The notes under the pieces: generated by a model | The model's database searches: none | Told to the model about the DNA's origin: nothing | The model's input: the letters and a program-made list of their open reading frames with translations, nothing else | From: Triparma columacea | Taxonomy: Eukaryota > Sar > Bolidophyceae > Parmales > Triparmaceae | Direction: 5' to 3' | DNA length: 26,092 bases | Assembly: GCA_030267965.1 (NCBI GenBank) | Contig: BRYA01000963.1 | Span: 1 to 26,092 of the forward strand | Shown here: positions 7,765 through 16,184 of the stretch, piece after piece | Layout: every line of letters starts with the position of its first letter | Position numbering within the stretch: the stretch's first letter is position 1 | Position numbers and translations under genes: made by a program

Positions 7765-10404
7765 TCATGATCCCCCCCCCTCCTTTTTCTCCTCGATCCT
7801 TCCCCTCCTCCCCGTCAACCTCCCGAGCGCCAGGTGGTACTCCCCCTCCATGTGATGCGTGATAGCCTCCCCGCTGACCACGCTCTCCAGCATCGCCACC
7901 TCCCTTTGTGCGTAGGAGCTGTCTATCCCCACGATGCTCGCGAGCTCCAACACACTCTTGACCTCCCCTATCCTGCCCGTCACGCCGTCTATTATGCCCT
8001 TGAGCTTCTCCTCCACCCCCTCAGCCTTGCCAGCCCCCTCCTCCACGGCCCCCCATACGTCCCCCAGCACATTGCCCTTCCCTAGCGGGCTCGTCAGCAC
8101 CACCCCGTCTCTCACCGGACAGGACCCCTGCAATGAAGAGAGGAGAAGGGGGGGGAGTTGGTTAGCTTCAAGCGTGTCACCAAGCTGATGATTTATTTAC
8201 TTGTAGTACGTCAAACGCCCGTTCGTGCCTCGCTCCTTCCATCCTCGCACCTCCCCCCCCTTGTGCTCATCCACTCTCACCTCGTCGCTGACATCCTCCA
8301 GCCAGAGTTTCTCCTCCACCTCCAGGGGGCTCACTAGCGCCGTCTTCCCGCAGTGGTCGTACCCCACCCTCCCGAACACCGCTGCGTTGATGGTCCTGGG
8401 GAGCCTCGCAACCACGTCCCGACCGTTCACGACCCTCCAAGCGCTGTCGATCTTAGGACGAACGCCCCCCCCCTCCACTGAGTGGCACTCAGTAAGCAAC
8501 GAGTCAAAGGCAGAGCAGAAATTCTCGTTACCCACCCGCGGCGCACCATACGTGTACATAACAAGCTTCCCGAACCTCTCTACTTTCTTCTGCACGCGTG
8601 AAGGGGGGGAGGGGGGGGAGGGGGGGGAGGCAACAGCAGCAGCAATCAATGTTGTTAGCACCTCTCGTTCCTTGCTTCCTTCCCCCTGCTCCCCCCTACC
8701 CCACCCCTCTTCTCACCTCCTTGAGTCTCATTTGTACTTCCTGCAGTGAGTCCCTAAACCCTTTATGTACTCTTTCCCCCCCCTCCCCCTCCTCCTCCCC
8801 TTCCCTCCATCCCGTTTGCAGTACGCTCCCATCCGTAATCAAGTCCCTCATTTCACACGTCCCTCTAAACGCCGTTACAATCGTCCTCTCCTTTTCACTC
8901 CTATAAACGTTAACAGTACAACCAGTGGATGTACCTTCGAGTCTAACCAGCCACTCCAAATCATCGTACCCCTCCACATAATCACACCAGTCAACACCCT
9001 CAACACCACCACCTCTTGTTAGTTTATTAATCCCCCCTCCTCCTCCCCTCCCTCTCTCCGGTGCTTGTATAACAGTTTGATTAACTCTCAACATCACCCC
9101 ACCTTTAACCCCTTCCTCCATCCCACCCGCGAAACCACCGCCTATAACAGCACCACCAGGCCCACCTACTACACCACCTATTGCAGCACCGAGTAAAACG
9201 CGGGAGGATTTACCTGAACGGGGTCCGCGGGAGGTTAAAGGGTAGTAGGATGGTGAAGGAGATGAGGGGGGGAGACTTTTTATATCCAACACAAAACTTG
9301 GGGGGAGGGTTTTGAGGTGAGTGTGTGTTATGTGTGCGTGTGTGTGTGTGTGTGTTGTTGTGTGTTCCTTTTATATATTTCCGTTCCCCCTATCTTACCT
9401 TCCGATAACCCCATCATCCCCAATAACGCTTTCGTCCATGACAGTCCCCGCAATCTCCACACCCCCCTTCTTTTCCCCTATCTCCATATCCCTCCTTACG
9501 TACATAACTAAAACCTCCCCAACCCCAAACTCCGCTGAAGGTTGTGTCCTCCCCATACCTAGGAAACCACCAGTCGGTGGTACGTATGATGAGGATGGTG
9601 CTGTTGAGTCACCCTTGGATGATATTTTTTTACGTTGTTGTCCGTTCTGCCATACTGTTGATGTGCGGGTTAACTCACGGAGATTCGGACAGGAGGTTAT
9701 ACCTGTGTTTACTTTGGAGGTTAGAGGGGTGGTGGATGAGGGGGTACCGATTGCCATTGTTAAATAACAGTCTACACCCTAAGAGATTAGGGGAGTGGTG
9801 GGTGAGGTTGATGTAAGAAGGTTGGGTGTGGGGTTGTCTCCAAATGGTTTTTCTTCCTAGGTTTTCTCAGACGTCCGTACACACAACCCTCCTTCTCCCC
9901 CCCCCCCCCTCTTCCATATCTATATTTCCTCACCTCCCCTCCAGATAGTGTATCTTCAATAATGCCGCTCTTTGGGCTTTTATTTGGAAGTCCATCAACC
10001 TTAACAACCTCAACCGTTAACAGCTTCCCATGTACCTCTCTATCAAACCGTTGGCTAAGGTAGCGGGTGGTTACACCGGAGGTTGAAAGGGAGGAACGGT
10101 ATGTATTTAGTGAGGGAGGGGTGTAGGTTGAGAAGGATAATGAAGCAAGAAGGAGATTTAAAGACTTTGAGAATGAGCCTTTTGTGGGTGGGGGTGATTC
10201 CGATGAGATGGAGGAGGTTAGAGTTGTTGATGTTAGTGTAGATTTGAGTGTAGATTCGTGTGAAGAAGAGAGAAGAGGGGTGAGTTTAGAAGCGAGTCGG
10301 GGAGGGGAAGAGAATTTAAAGTTTTGGAGTGCGTTGAGGGGAAATGAAGGTGTCGATGACGGAAATGTGAGGAATAGAAATATAATCGGAAGGAAATAGA
10401 ACAT
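7765..10404 (-). CDS. C2 domain + class 3 lipase, multi-exon, nucleophile motif not found
   Basis: Proposed exons are 10404-9934, 9778-9399, 9296-8717, 8661-8201 and about 8127/8110-7765. The start ATG at 10404 opens a signal-peptide-like leader 'MFYFLPIIFLFLTFPSSTPS'. A C2-like module spans the first two junctions: 'GKLLTVEVVKVDGLP', then 'GVDCYLTMAIGT' created exactly by the GAG|GTGAGG...TTAG|GGT splice. Exon 3 has a glycine-rich segment and the lipase_3 start 'VTAFRGTCEMRDLITD' and 'VHKGF'. Exon 4 has 'TYGAPRVGNENF' and 'VVNGRDVVARLP' (catalytic Asp). Exon 5 has 'AITHHMEGEYHLAL' (candidate catalytic His). The GHSLGG segment that should lie between exons 3 and 4 is absent. The exon 4/5 join is ambiguous: the best acceptor (CAG at 8130-8128) gives an early stop, while a weaker AG at 8112-8111 keeps frame. 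The gene may be a damaged copy, a mis-assembly, or a non-catalytic relative. Substrate is unknown; acylglycerols are typical. Confidence 0.7.
8587..8631. repeat. Poly-C/poly-G run with Ser-Pro-Pro repeat
   Basis: On the + strand, G runs of seven, eight and eight are separated by single A. The minus-strand frame reads Ser-Pro-Pro three times within lipase exon 4. Homopolymers of this kind often cause sequencing or assembly length errors, which matters because the missing lipase motif lies just upstream in the gene. Confidence 0.75.
9320..9364. repeat. (GT)n microsatellite within a lipase-gene intron
   Basis: An imperfect GT run (interrupted by TTAT and TGCG) occupies most of the middle of the 102-bp intron 9297-9398. 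That intron has donor AG|GTAAGA and acceptor CAAG|T on the minus strand and restores 'GVIGSFVLDIKSL' in frame. Length polymorphism is expected. Confidence 0.85.
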
Positions 10405-10657
10405 AATTATATTGTATTGAAGAAGTAATTTAGCCCCTTTCATTGGGATCATTTGGGAAAGTCGGAGGAACAAAAGAACAAAAAGAAAGAGGCAAAACAA
10501 GGAGGCTTTTCAGACTGCAGCAAAAGGATACGTGAGTTGTTTTTTTTCTTCCCCCATCAAACGTTTTTTATTCCGCCGACGATCACCGAGATCACCTTCC
10601 TTCCCCCTATCCTAATTATTTCCCCTCTGTTCTCTCCCTTTTATTAAACCCTCCCCC
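10405..10657. other. Intergenic gap with candidate poly(A) signal of the YCII gene
   Basis: The gap lies between two minus-strand genes. AATAAA on the minus strand at 10645-10640, 12 nt past the TAA of the YCII gene, is a good polyadenylation-signal candidate. The remainder should contain the lipase-gene promoter; the minus-strand frame stays open to about 10500, but its first ATG codons precede a better signal-peptide start at 10404. Confidence 0.4.
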
Positions 10658-11122
10658 TTACTCTGGTACGACCACACACGCCCATTCCTTCAAAGTCCAA
10701 TCCCCATCCTTAACAATCCCTTCCTTAACATACGGGTCCATCTTAACAAACGCAAGCGCCGCATTCTCATTTGAGAATAAAAAACAACCTTCAACTGGTA
10801 AATCACGATCTACATCTGGGGAGGATATTGAGGCGGAGAGACCACCTGCGTATAGTAGAGTACCGGATGCCTTATGCTCCTTAGCTAGACCAACGTGTGC
10901 GGGACGATGGGGGACTCGATCGGTTAGGATTGTTGGTGGGTATTTGTATGTTAAGATATAGTGCTTATGGATTGGGGGAGGGGAGGTTGAGAATAATGAT
11001 GAGGATGGGGGGGAGATTTGGAAGGGGAAGGAAGGAGGGAATTGGAGGGATGTGATGGGAAGGAGATTACGAGGTGTCATAAGGGATATGAGGGGGGTGG
11101 ATTTTGCGAGTTTTGGTAGCAT
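10658..11122 (-). CDS. YCII-related domain protein with organelle-type leader
   Basis: The frame encodes 154 aa from ATG 11122 to TAA 10658. Residues 1-50 are rich in Ser, Pro, Leu and Arg with almost no acidic residues, as in a mitochondrial or plastid leader. Residues 53-152 match the YCII fold (about 95 aa in bacteria): 'HYILTYKYPPTILTDRVPHR', then 'RPAHVGLAKEH' with the conserved His, 'GTLLYAGGL', 'VEGCFLFSNENAALAFV' and the hallmark 'MDPYVKEGIV'. YCII proteins are small ferredoxin-like enzymes or enzyme-like proteins of poorly known reaction; the His and Asp-Pro-Tyr residues are kept. No intron is needed. It is divergent from the next gene and shares a 473-bp upstream region with it. Confidence 0.85.
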   Translation of the reverse strand: MLPKLAKSTPLISLMTPRNLLPITSLQFPPSFPFQISPPSSSLFSTSPPPIHKHYILTYKYPPTILTDRVPHRPAHVGLAKEHKASGTLLYAGGLSASISSPDVDRDLPVEGCFLFSNENAALAFVKMDPYVKEGIVKDGDWTLKEWACVVVPE

Positions 11123-11595
11123 TTTTTGGTGTTTTAGTTCGGGATACCGGTTGTTGTTGAGTATTTGGTGAGTATTTGGTGTTGGTATTCGGTGTATTGT
11201 TGTTCTGTGGTCAAATATTTGGGAACAAAATCAAGTAGTTTTCCCCTCTTTCCTGCTCCGCCCCGCCTTCTCTTCTCCCTCCAATTTGCCCAATCCTCCA
11301 ATCAGTCCATTTGTTGTCATTTTAAACGCAATTTGGAATCCAATTTGAGTGAATATCCCTTCGTTAGTCTAATCTTAGCCCTATAGGTGTATACTCGTAT
11401 ATATAAGTGTTAGTTTGAGTAAAAAAGAGAGGAAGTTGTGAAATATCTGACGAGACCTTCTTTACAACAAATACCCTATCTACACCTCTAGGAAGCTATA
11501 TTAGGTGTTATAGAGTTGTAATATTGATATCTACGCACATACACACACATACATACCTACATATCTCCATATACAGCCACATAGCAGAATATATA
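11123..11595. promoter_or_regulatory. Divergent promoter region
   Basis: This region separates the YCII gene (-) from the long unknown gene (+). It has AT-rich segments at 11385-11410 (TATACTCGTATATATAAG) and 11560-11595, including ATATATA just before the ATG at 11596. A short open frame at 11165-11386 has no recognisable domain. No RNA gene was recognised. Confidence 0.35.
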
Positions 11596-14500
11596 ATGCC
11601 ACTCTTTCATTCTCTCGATATTCCTCTTCCAAAAAGTGGACAATTTGGAGAACAATCTATCAATCATCCTATCAATCAATCAGTCTCACTACCTATCAAT
11701 CAACCAATCTCAGAATCACTATTCTTTGAGCAAGAGAAACAAGATGAGAAACAAAATGAGAAGATGATTAGAGATACCACCACCACAAACACTACCACAA
11801 ACGCCGCCAACAAACAGTCGGACAACGACATCACCAACAACAACAACCCCCACATACAACAAGGAGGACTCCTATCATCACTTGCACTGTCCTCACTATC
11901 TACTGCAAACCGTCTCCGTCTAACAGCCAGGACCTCAATCCCTACAAACACAAACTCCGACCTCCACTCCAACCTCCTACCTACCCGAACAGCTAGCACC
12001 AATCCCAATAAACATCCCTTAAACCTCTCCCGTCCATCTCTCTCCTCCCTGTCGAACCCAAAGGCCAAGGCCAAGGGTGACGTCCCCCAAAGCATCAAGG
12101 TCCGCCTCTTCGCTTCAACAGAGGAGGAGGAAGAATACGATCGTCACGACTCACAACTCCCCGGTAGTGACGACGTCAGCGACCTTGAGGACGAGGTTGT
12201 AGGTGACGAGGAAGCGTCAAGGAGGAGGAAGAAAAGGAGGAAACAGGGAAGGGGGATAGGGAAGGACGGGGGAAAGGGGGACTTCCTCGTAAACCTAGAG
12301 TACGCTTCGAAGACAGAGACACAAAACAACGAGGAGGAGGGTGGAGATGGTGTTATGAAAATCGTAGAATACACCCACCACAGCCATAGACCAAAGTACG
12401 CGGACTCCGAAGGGTCAGTATCGGGGGAGGATATGGACGAGGAGTTTCATATGGGTAAATCGTTCCATTATGAAGTCAAGAAAAACACGGCCAAGTACTT
12501 AAAGGAAAGGAAAGAAAGGAGTAAGAAAAGAAAGGAAGGGGAGGAAAGAAGGGACGCCAAAGGCAAAGAGTTAATGGGAGTCGCCGCAGGCGCAGAGTTA
12601 ATGGGAGTCGCCGGAGGCGCAGAGTTAATGGGAGTCGCCGGAGGCGCAGAGTTAATGGGAGTAAGAGTTAAGGGAAGGGGGGGGGGAGTAAGAGTTAAGG
12701 GAAGGGGGGATAATGATTCAGACTCCTCCTCCTCCTCCGACGATGATGTTGACGACTCAGCATCTTCAAGCTACTTGTCATCAGACTCAGACTCAACCCT
12801 ACCAGAGCGTCCAAAAAGCCGCGGTGGACGTCGTCGTAAAAAGGGCGAATACATACACATGTCCAAATTCCAAATCATGAGACAGAACGAGAGGGACTTA
12901 CCGGGGTGGGTGCATAAGAAACCAGGTGAACTTACGGAGGTCCAAAAAAGGACCAAGAGAATACTCATCGATTTAAAGAAAGCTGAAGCGAACGGTGATA
13001 AACACGAGGTCGGGTACGTTAGACCAAGAGCGTTCAAAGGGAACCAGCATAAGCCTACGAATGTACTATACGTAGGACCCGTGCACAAGCCGGTTGGAAT
13101 TATACCGAGAGAGGGGGGGGTGGAGAGGGTTACGAAAATACCGAGGAATCAAGTTGAACTTATGGCGGGGGTTGGGGTGGATTTAGAGGGCGTCATTGAG
13201 GAACTTTTTACCGCAACTGAAACTATTGTAGTCACGGAAATTAGGGATGAGATGGATAACATGGAACGGGTTGTAGTTATGTGTAAGCACAAAAACGGTG
13301 AGGTTAGAACACCGGAATCTATCAGCAGGGAATTAGAGGTTGCGACGTGGAGGTATTTAAGGACGTGGATAGAGATACTTAACGAGAACTTAGACAGGAG
13401 GGAATTCGGGAGGGTTATATGCAGCAATAAAATGGACGTTGAGTTCTCTCGGAAGTGGTCTCTCACCTCCAAGGCTGTTGCAGCCGCCGCACAGGCTAAA
13501 GAAGACAACATGAAAGAGGGAGGAGGTGGGAGGGGGAAGAGGAAAAGCCCGAAAGGGGCGGGGTATAGTAGCTTGTTGGCGCTGGTATGTGAAGCTAGAG
13601 CTAAGGGGACTTTCGACGGGGAGGAAGAGGAGGTGGGAGATGAACAAGTAGGTGAAATTGGGGAAGGGGGGAGGAAGGGGGGGGGGGAGGTTATTAACAG
13701 AAGCCTACTAGGGGAACTTGGGGTCGCGACGGAAACGGGAGGAGGGTCGCAGGGGGATATAAGTTACGAAGAAGCGGACGAAATCGCGGACAACCTAGAC
13801 ACCGGGCACCTGGATTACGGGGGACTTAACAAGAGGGAGAAGGAGGAGAAGAGGGACAGATACATCGAAAGGAAAAGGAGGGAACTTTACGAGGAAATAG
13901 ACCAAAGGAGAGCGGTTGCAAAAAAGAAACGTTTCGGGGACGCACTCGAAAGAATGAAGGTAGACAGGTTAACGTACGTTGACAGAGCTATGCTATTCAG
14001 CTACGCAAACTCGGAGGGGTCAGAAAGGTCGGCGTACATTACCTTAAAAGGAGAATCACAAAAAACGGGGAAAAGAGGAAGGAAGAAGGGAGGAGGTAAA
14101 GCGAGGATGGAATGGATTGAAGGGATCGATGAGAGGGATAAGAAATTACAAATCATGCACTTTGCAAACGTCGTTAAGGGAGTTGAGAGGGATGAAATTG
14201 GACTAAGGACGAACCCGATATGGACGGGGATGGAGGAAAGTACGACAGAGGTAATGGAAGAAATTGAGGGACTTAGAAATGAAGTTAGAGGAAGGAGGAA
14301 CGAACTTGATTTAAAAACCAGGGAACTCGATGGTGTTAGAGGGAGACTTGAAGGGGTTACGAGACTGGGAAAGGAAATTAGGGAGGTGTTGGGACTTTAT
14401 AAGAATACGGTGGAGGTTAGGAGGGTACAAGATAAAAGGAAAAGACTAAATGAAGGGGAGATTCAGGGAGGGAGGAAAGGTGGAACTACGATATCGGAGG

Positions 14501-14616
14501 GAAGAAAAGGGAAAAGGGTTAGCCCAACGGGGGGAGAGGGAAGTAGAGGGAAGATTATAGGGGGAAGAGAATTTGCTACAGGGGGAGGGACACTGGGGGG
14601 GATTGGAGGGGGATAA
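11596..14616 (+). CDS. Long charged low-complexity protein, unknown function (probably nuclear)
   Basis: I start at ATG 11596 (1006 aa); the frame is open further upstream only from a TTG. I do not recognise a known domain. Order: a Gln/Asn/Ser-rich N-terminus ('NQSVSLPINQPISES'); acidic patches near 175-200 with a basic 'RRRKKRRKQGR' nuclear-localisation candidate near 215; a 9-residue repeat (about 325-357); an Asp/Ser run near 375-400. A more ordered region at about 415-640 follows, containing 'MSKFQIMRQNERDLPGWVHK', 'ATWRYLRTWIEIL' and 'NKMDVEFSRKWSLTSKAVAAAA'. Further on are a basic helical stretch 'RYIERKRRELYEEIDQRRAV' and a predicted coiled coil at about 880-950. The C-terminus is Gly/Arg/Lys-rich. 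From about 12115 the coding strand is strongly purine-rich. Disorder, charge and NLS-like clusters suggest a chromatin or RNA-associated role, but that is inference only. Confidence 0.75.
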   Translation: MPLFHSLDIPLPKSGQFGEQSINHPINQSVSLPINQPISESLFFEQEKQDEKQNEKMIRDTTTTNTTTNAANKQSDNDITNNNNPHIQQGGLLSSLALSSLSTANRLRLTARTSIPTNTNSDLHSNLLPTRTASTNPNKHPLNLSRPSLSSLSNPKAKAKGDVPQSIKVRLFASTEEEEEYDRHDSQLPGSDDVSDLEDEVVGDEEASRRRKKRRKQGRGIGKDGGKGDFLVNLEYASKTETQNNEEEGGDGVMKIVEYTHHSHRPKYADSEGSVSGEDMDEEFHMGKSFHYEVKKNTAKYLKERKERSKKRKEGEERRDAKGKELMGVAAGAELMGVAGGAELMGVAGGAELMGVRVKGRGGGVRVKGRGDNDSDSSSSSDDDVDDSASSSYLSSDSDSTLPERPKSRGGRRRKKGEYIHMSKFQIMRQNERDLPGWVHKKPGELTEVQKRTKRILIDLKKAEANGDKHEVGYVRPRAFKGNQHKPTNVLYVGPVHKPVGIIPREGGVERVTKIPRNQVELMAGVGVDLEGVIEELFTATETIVVTEIRDEMDNMERVVVMCKHKNGEVRTPESISRELEVATWRYLRTWIEILNENLDRREFGRVICSNKMDVEFSRKWSLTSKAVAAAAQAKEDNMKEGGGGRGKRKSPKGAGYSSLLALVCEARAKGTFDGEEEEVGDEQVGEIGEGGRKGGGEVINRSLLGELGVATETGGGSQGDISYEEADEIADNLDTGHLDYGGLNKREKEEKRDRYIERKRRELYEEIDQRRAVAKKKRFGDALERMKVDRLTYVDRAMLFSYANSEGSERSAYITLKGESQKTGKRGRKKGGGKARMEWIEGIDERDKKLQIMHFANVVKGVERDEIGLRTNPIWTGMEESTTEVMEEIEGLRNEVRGRRNELDLKTRELDGVRGRLEGVTRLGKEIREVLGLYKNTVEVRRVQDKRKRLNEGEIQGGRKGGTTISEGRKGKRVSPTGGEGSRGKIIGGREFATGGGTLGGIGGG
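12568..12666 (+). repeat. 27-bp coding minisatellite (ELMGVAGGA)
   Basis: Three full 27-bp units plus part of a fourth start at 12568, 12595, 12622 and 12649. Each encodes Glu-Leu-Met-Gly-Val-Ala-Gly-Gly-Ala. Immediately after it, AGAGTTAAGGGAAGGGG occurs twice (about 12664-12707), giving 'RVKGRGGGVRVKGRG'. The near-identical units indicate recent slippage or unequal exchange. Confidence 0.9.
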
Positions 14617-14687
14617 GGGAAACGGATGGTTTTTCATAAAAAGAGCAATCTTTTGCTTATAGCCGCCACATTAATGTATTGTTTCGT

Positions 14688-15884
14688 TCACTTCTTCTTA
14701 CCCCTACCCTTCTTCCCCTTCTTGCCCTTCTTGCCATTCTTGTCACTCTTCCCCGTCGCACCTGCTCCTTCCGCTGCTCCCACATCGGCTCCTCCCCCCG
14801 TCGCACCTGCTCCTTCCGCTGCTCCCACATCCGCTCCTCCCGCCGCCGCTCCCTTCCCTGTCTTGGATCTTTTCTTGACCATCGCCTCACTCTCCCCCCT
14901 TTCGTTCAGCGGTCCCGTGCATTGCACCTTGTGCTTCTTCCAGTGTTTCATCTGACACTCCTGAGAGCAGTAAGCGACAGTGCGACAGGGACACATTAGG
15001 AGCTTGTCGCGTGACTTGGCAGTTAGAGCCTCGCAAATGAAGCAGCAGAAGGGACGGCCTTGAAGGTAATGTTTCGTGATGTTGGCGATTATAGGATCGT
15101 GATAGGAAGGATGGACTAAGTCGAATTTGTCTCGAACTACGTCGGAATCGGGCTTTCCGAGATGAAGAAATGTTACGAACATCTTTATTGCGACATCTCT
15201 ACTAAGCCTATCGTGTTCTCCTTTGCACGCTGTGAGGCATTGACGAAACAGCATATACACGTCGTTGGTGGATGGAATAGCACCGTGCGTGAGAAACAGC
15301 CTGCATATGTCGTGCGTTCCACAACAGACAGTAAAAGCAAGTGGTGCAAGAACACGTCCATTAGGGTGAACCACTACCTTGTTCACATTTGCTCCATGAT
15401 CGAGAAGTGCTATGGCCTGATCAATGTGTCCCCTTTCAGCAGCAGATATCAAAAGGTTGGCATAGTCTTCCTCCAACCCTTTCACTTCGAATCGTAGGTC
15501 CATATTAGGGTCAAGTCCATGTTCTAAGAGCAATCTCAAGATTGTTGAATTGTCACTATTCATTATTGATATATCTGCGGCAATGTACATGGCTGTATTG
15601 TTGTCGAAGCCGGCCTCTAAGGTAAGCTTGACCATCTCAACATTTTGATGATATGAGGCATATGTGAGGACTGAAACTACCTTCCATTTCTCATCAGCAA
15701 CTGCGCCTAACAAAACCTCAGGACCATGTTCCTTGGCATACCCCTTGATGCGATCCCAGTCTTGCTCACCAGCCCAGATTATGCAGCACTGTTGACCTTC
15801 TGTCAAATCGTCCCAACTATGCACTGTCACATTTGTGGTCTCTGATGAATTGTGTGACGATTGTACCTCTGATTGTGATGCCAT
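14688..15884 (-). CDS. Ankyrin repeat + MYND zinc-finger protein (copy 1, plain form)
   Basis: The frame encodes 398 aa, ATG at 15884. Residues about 69-210 hold three to four ankyrin-like repeats, for example 'ASYHQNVEMVKLTLEAG', 'STILRLLLEHGLDPN', 'GHIDQAIALLDHGANVN' and 'THDICRLFLTHGA'. Residues about 276-320 form a MYND finger: C-x2-C ('CFIC'), 'CPC', 'YCSQEC', then a final H-x3-C ('HKVQC'). MYND fingers bind proline-rich partners; ankyrins bind protein, so a scaffold or adaptor role is likely. The tail contains a 15-residue Ala/Gly repeat twice and a Lys/Gly end ('KKGKKGKKGRGKKK'). This copy has no extra domain. The start aligns with 'SQSEVQSS' in the other copies. No intron is needed. 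Confidence 0.88.
   Translation of the reverse strand: MASQSEVQSSHNSSETTNVTVHSWDDLTEGQQCCIIWAGEQDWDRIKGYAKEHGPEVLLGAVADEKWKVVSVLTYASYHQNVEMVKLTLEAGFDNNTAMYIAADISIMNSDNSTILRLLLEHGLDPNMDLRFEVKGLEEDYANLLISAAERGHIDQAIALLDHGANVNKVVVHPNGRVLAPLAFTVCCGTHDICRLFLTHGAIPSTNDVYMLFRQCLTACKGEHDRLSRDVAIKMFVTFLHLGKPDSDVVRDKFDLVHPSYHDPIIANITKHYLQGRPFCCFICEALTAKSRDKLLMCPCRTVAYCSQECQMKHWKKHKVQCTGPLNERGESEAMVKKRSKTGKGAAAGGADVGAAEGAGATGGGADVGAAEGAGATGKSDKNGKKGKKGKKGRGKKK
14751..14850 (-). repeat. 45-bp coding minisatellite, copy 1
   Basis: Two 45-bp units encode 'GGADVGAAEGAGATG'. The same array occurs in the two neighbouring paralogs (about 16999-17135 and 18535-18645) with different unit numbers, so it varies by unit gain and loss. 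In copy 2 it marks the edge of the inserted KIX-STI1 segment. Confidence 0.88.
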
Positions 15885-16152
15885 TTTTGAGCGAACCTAT
15901 CACAAGTGTAAGTTTATAGCGGGAAATTACGATGTGAAACTTATAGAAAAGGCCTTGAAGCTACTCCACTTAGGCAAAAATGTCGTGTAGGTGCTAATAT
16001 TGGAGTCTATCCAAAACTGCCACCACACCACCCCCAAAATCTGTGCTCTGATCCTCCTGCCTCTGTTTCTTAGAGAAATATGAAGTCTGTTCATTCTCTC
16101 GCTAATCGCTAAATAATAAGCAATTTGATGTACATCGAATTCTGAAAAATTG
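15885..16152 (-). promoter_or_regulatory. Conserved upstream block of ankyrin-MYND copy 1
   Basis: Read on the minus strand, a TATAAA (15918-15913) lies 28 bp before the ATG. Further up are TTTCCCGCTATA, a conserved block GACTCCAATATTAGCACCTACACGAC and an inverted pair ACTCCA/TGGAGT about 34 bp apart (15963-16006). The same elements precede the other two copies. The very short TATA-to-ATG distance implies a short 5' UTR. Confidence 0.5.
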
Positions 16153-16184
16153 CTTATAGCCGCCACATTACTGTATTGTTTCGT

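Noticed and set aside
15913..15924. E2F-like GCGGGAAA before ankyrin-MYND copy 1
   Set aside because: The other two copies read GCGGCAAA at the same place, so the match is a single-base chance variant.
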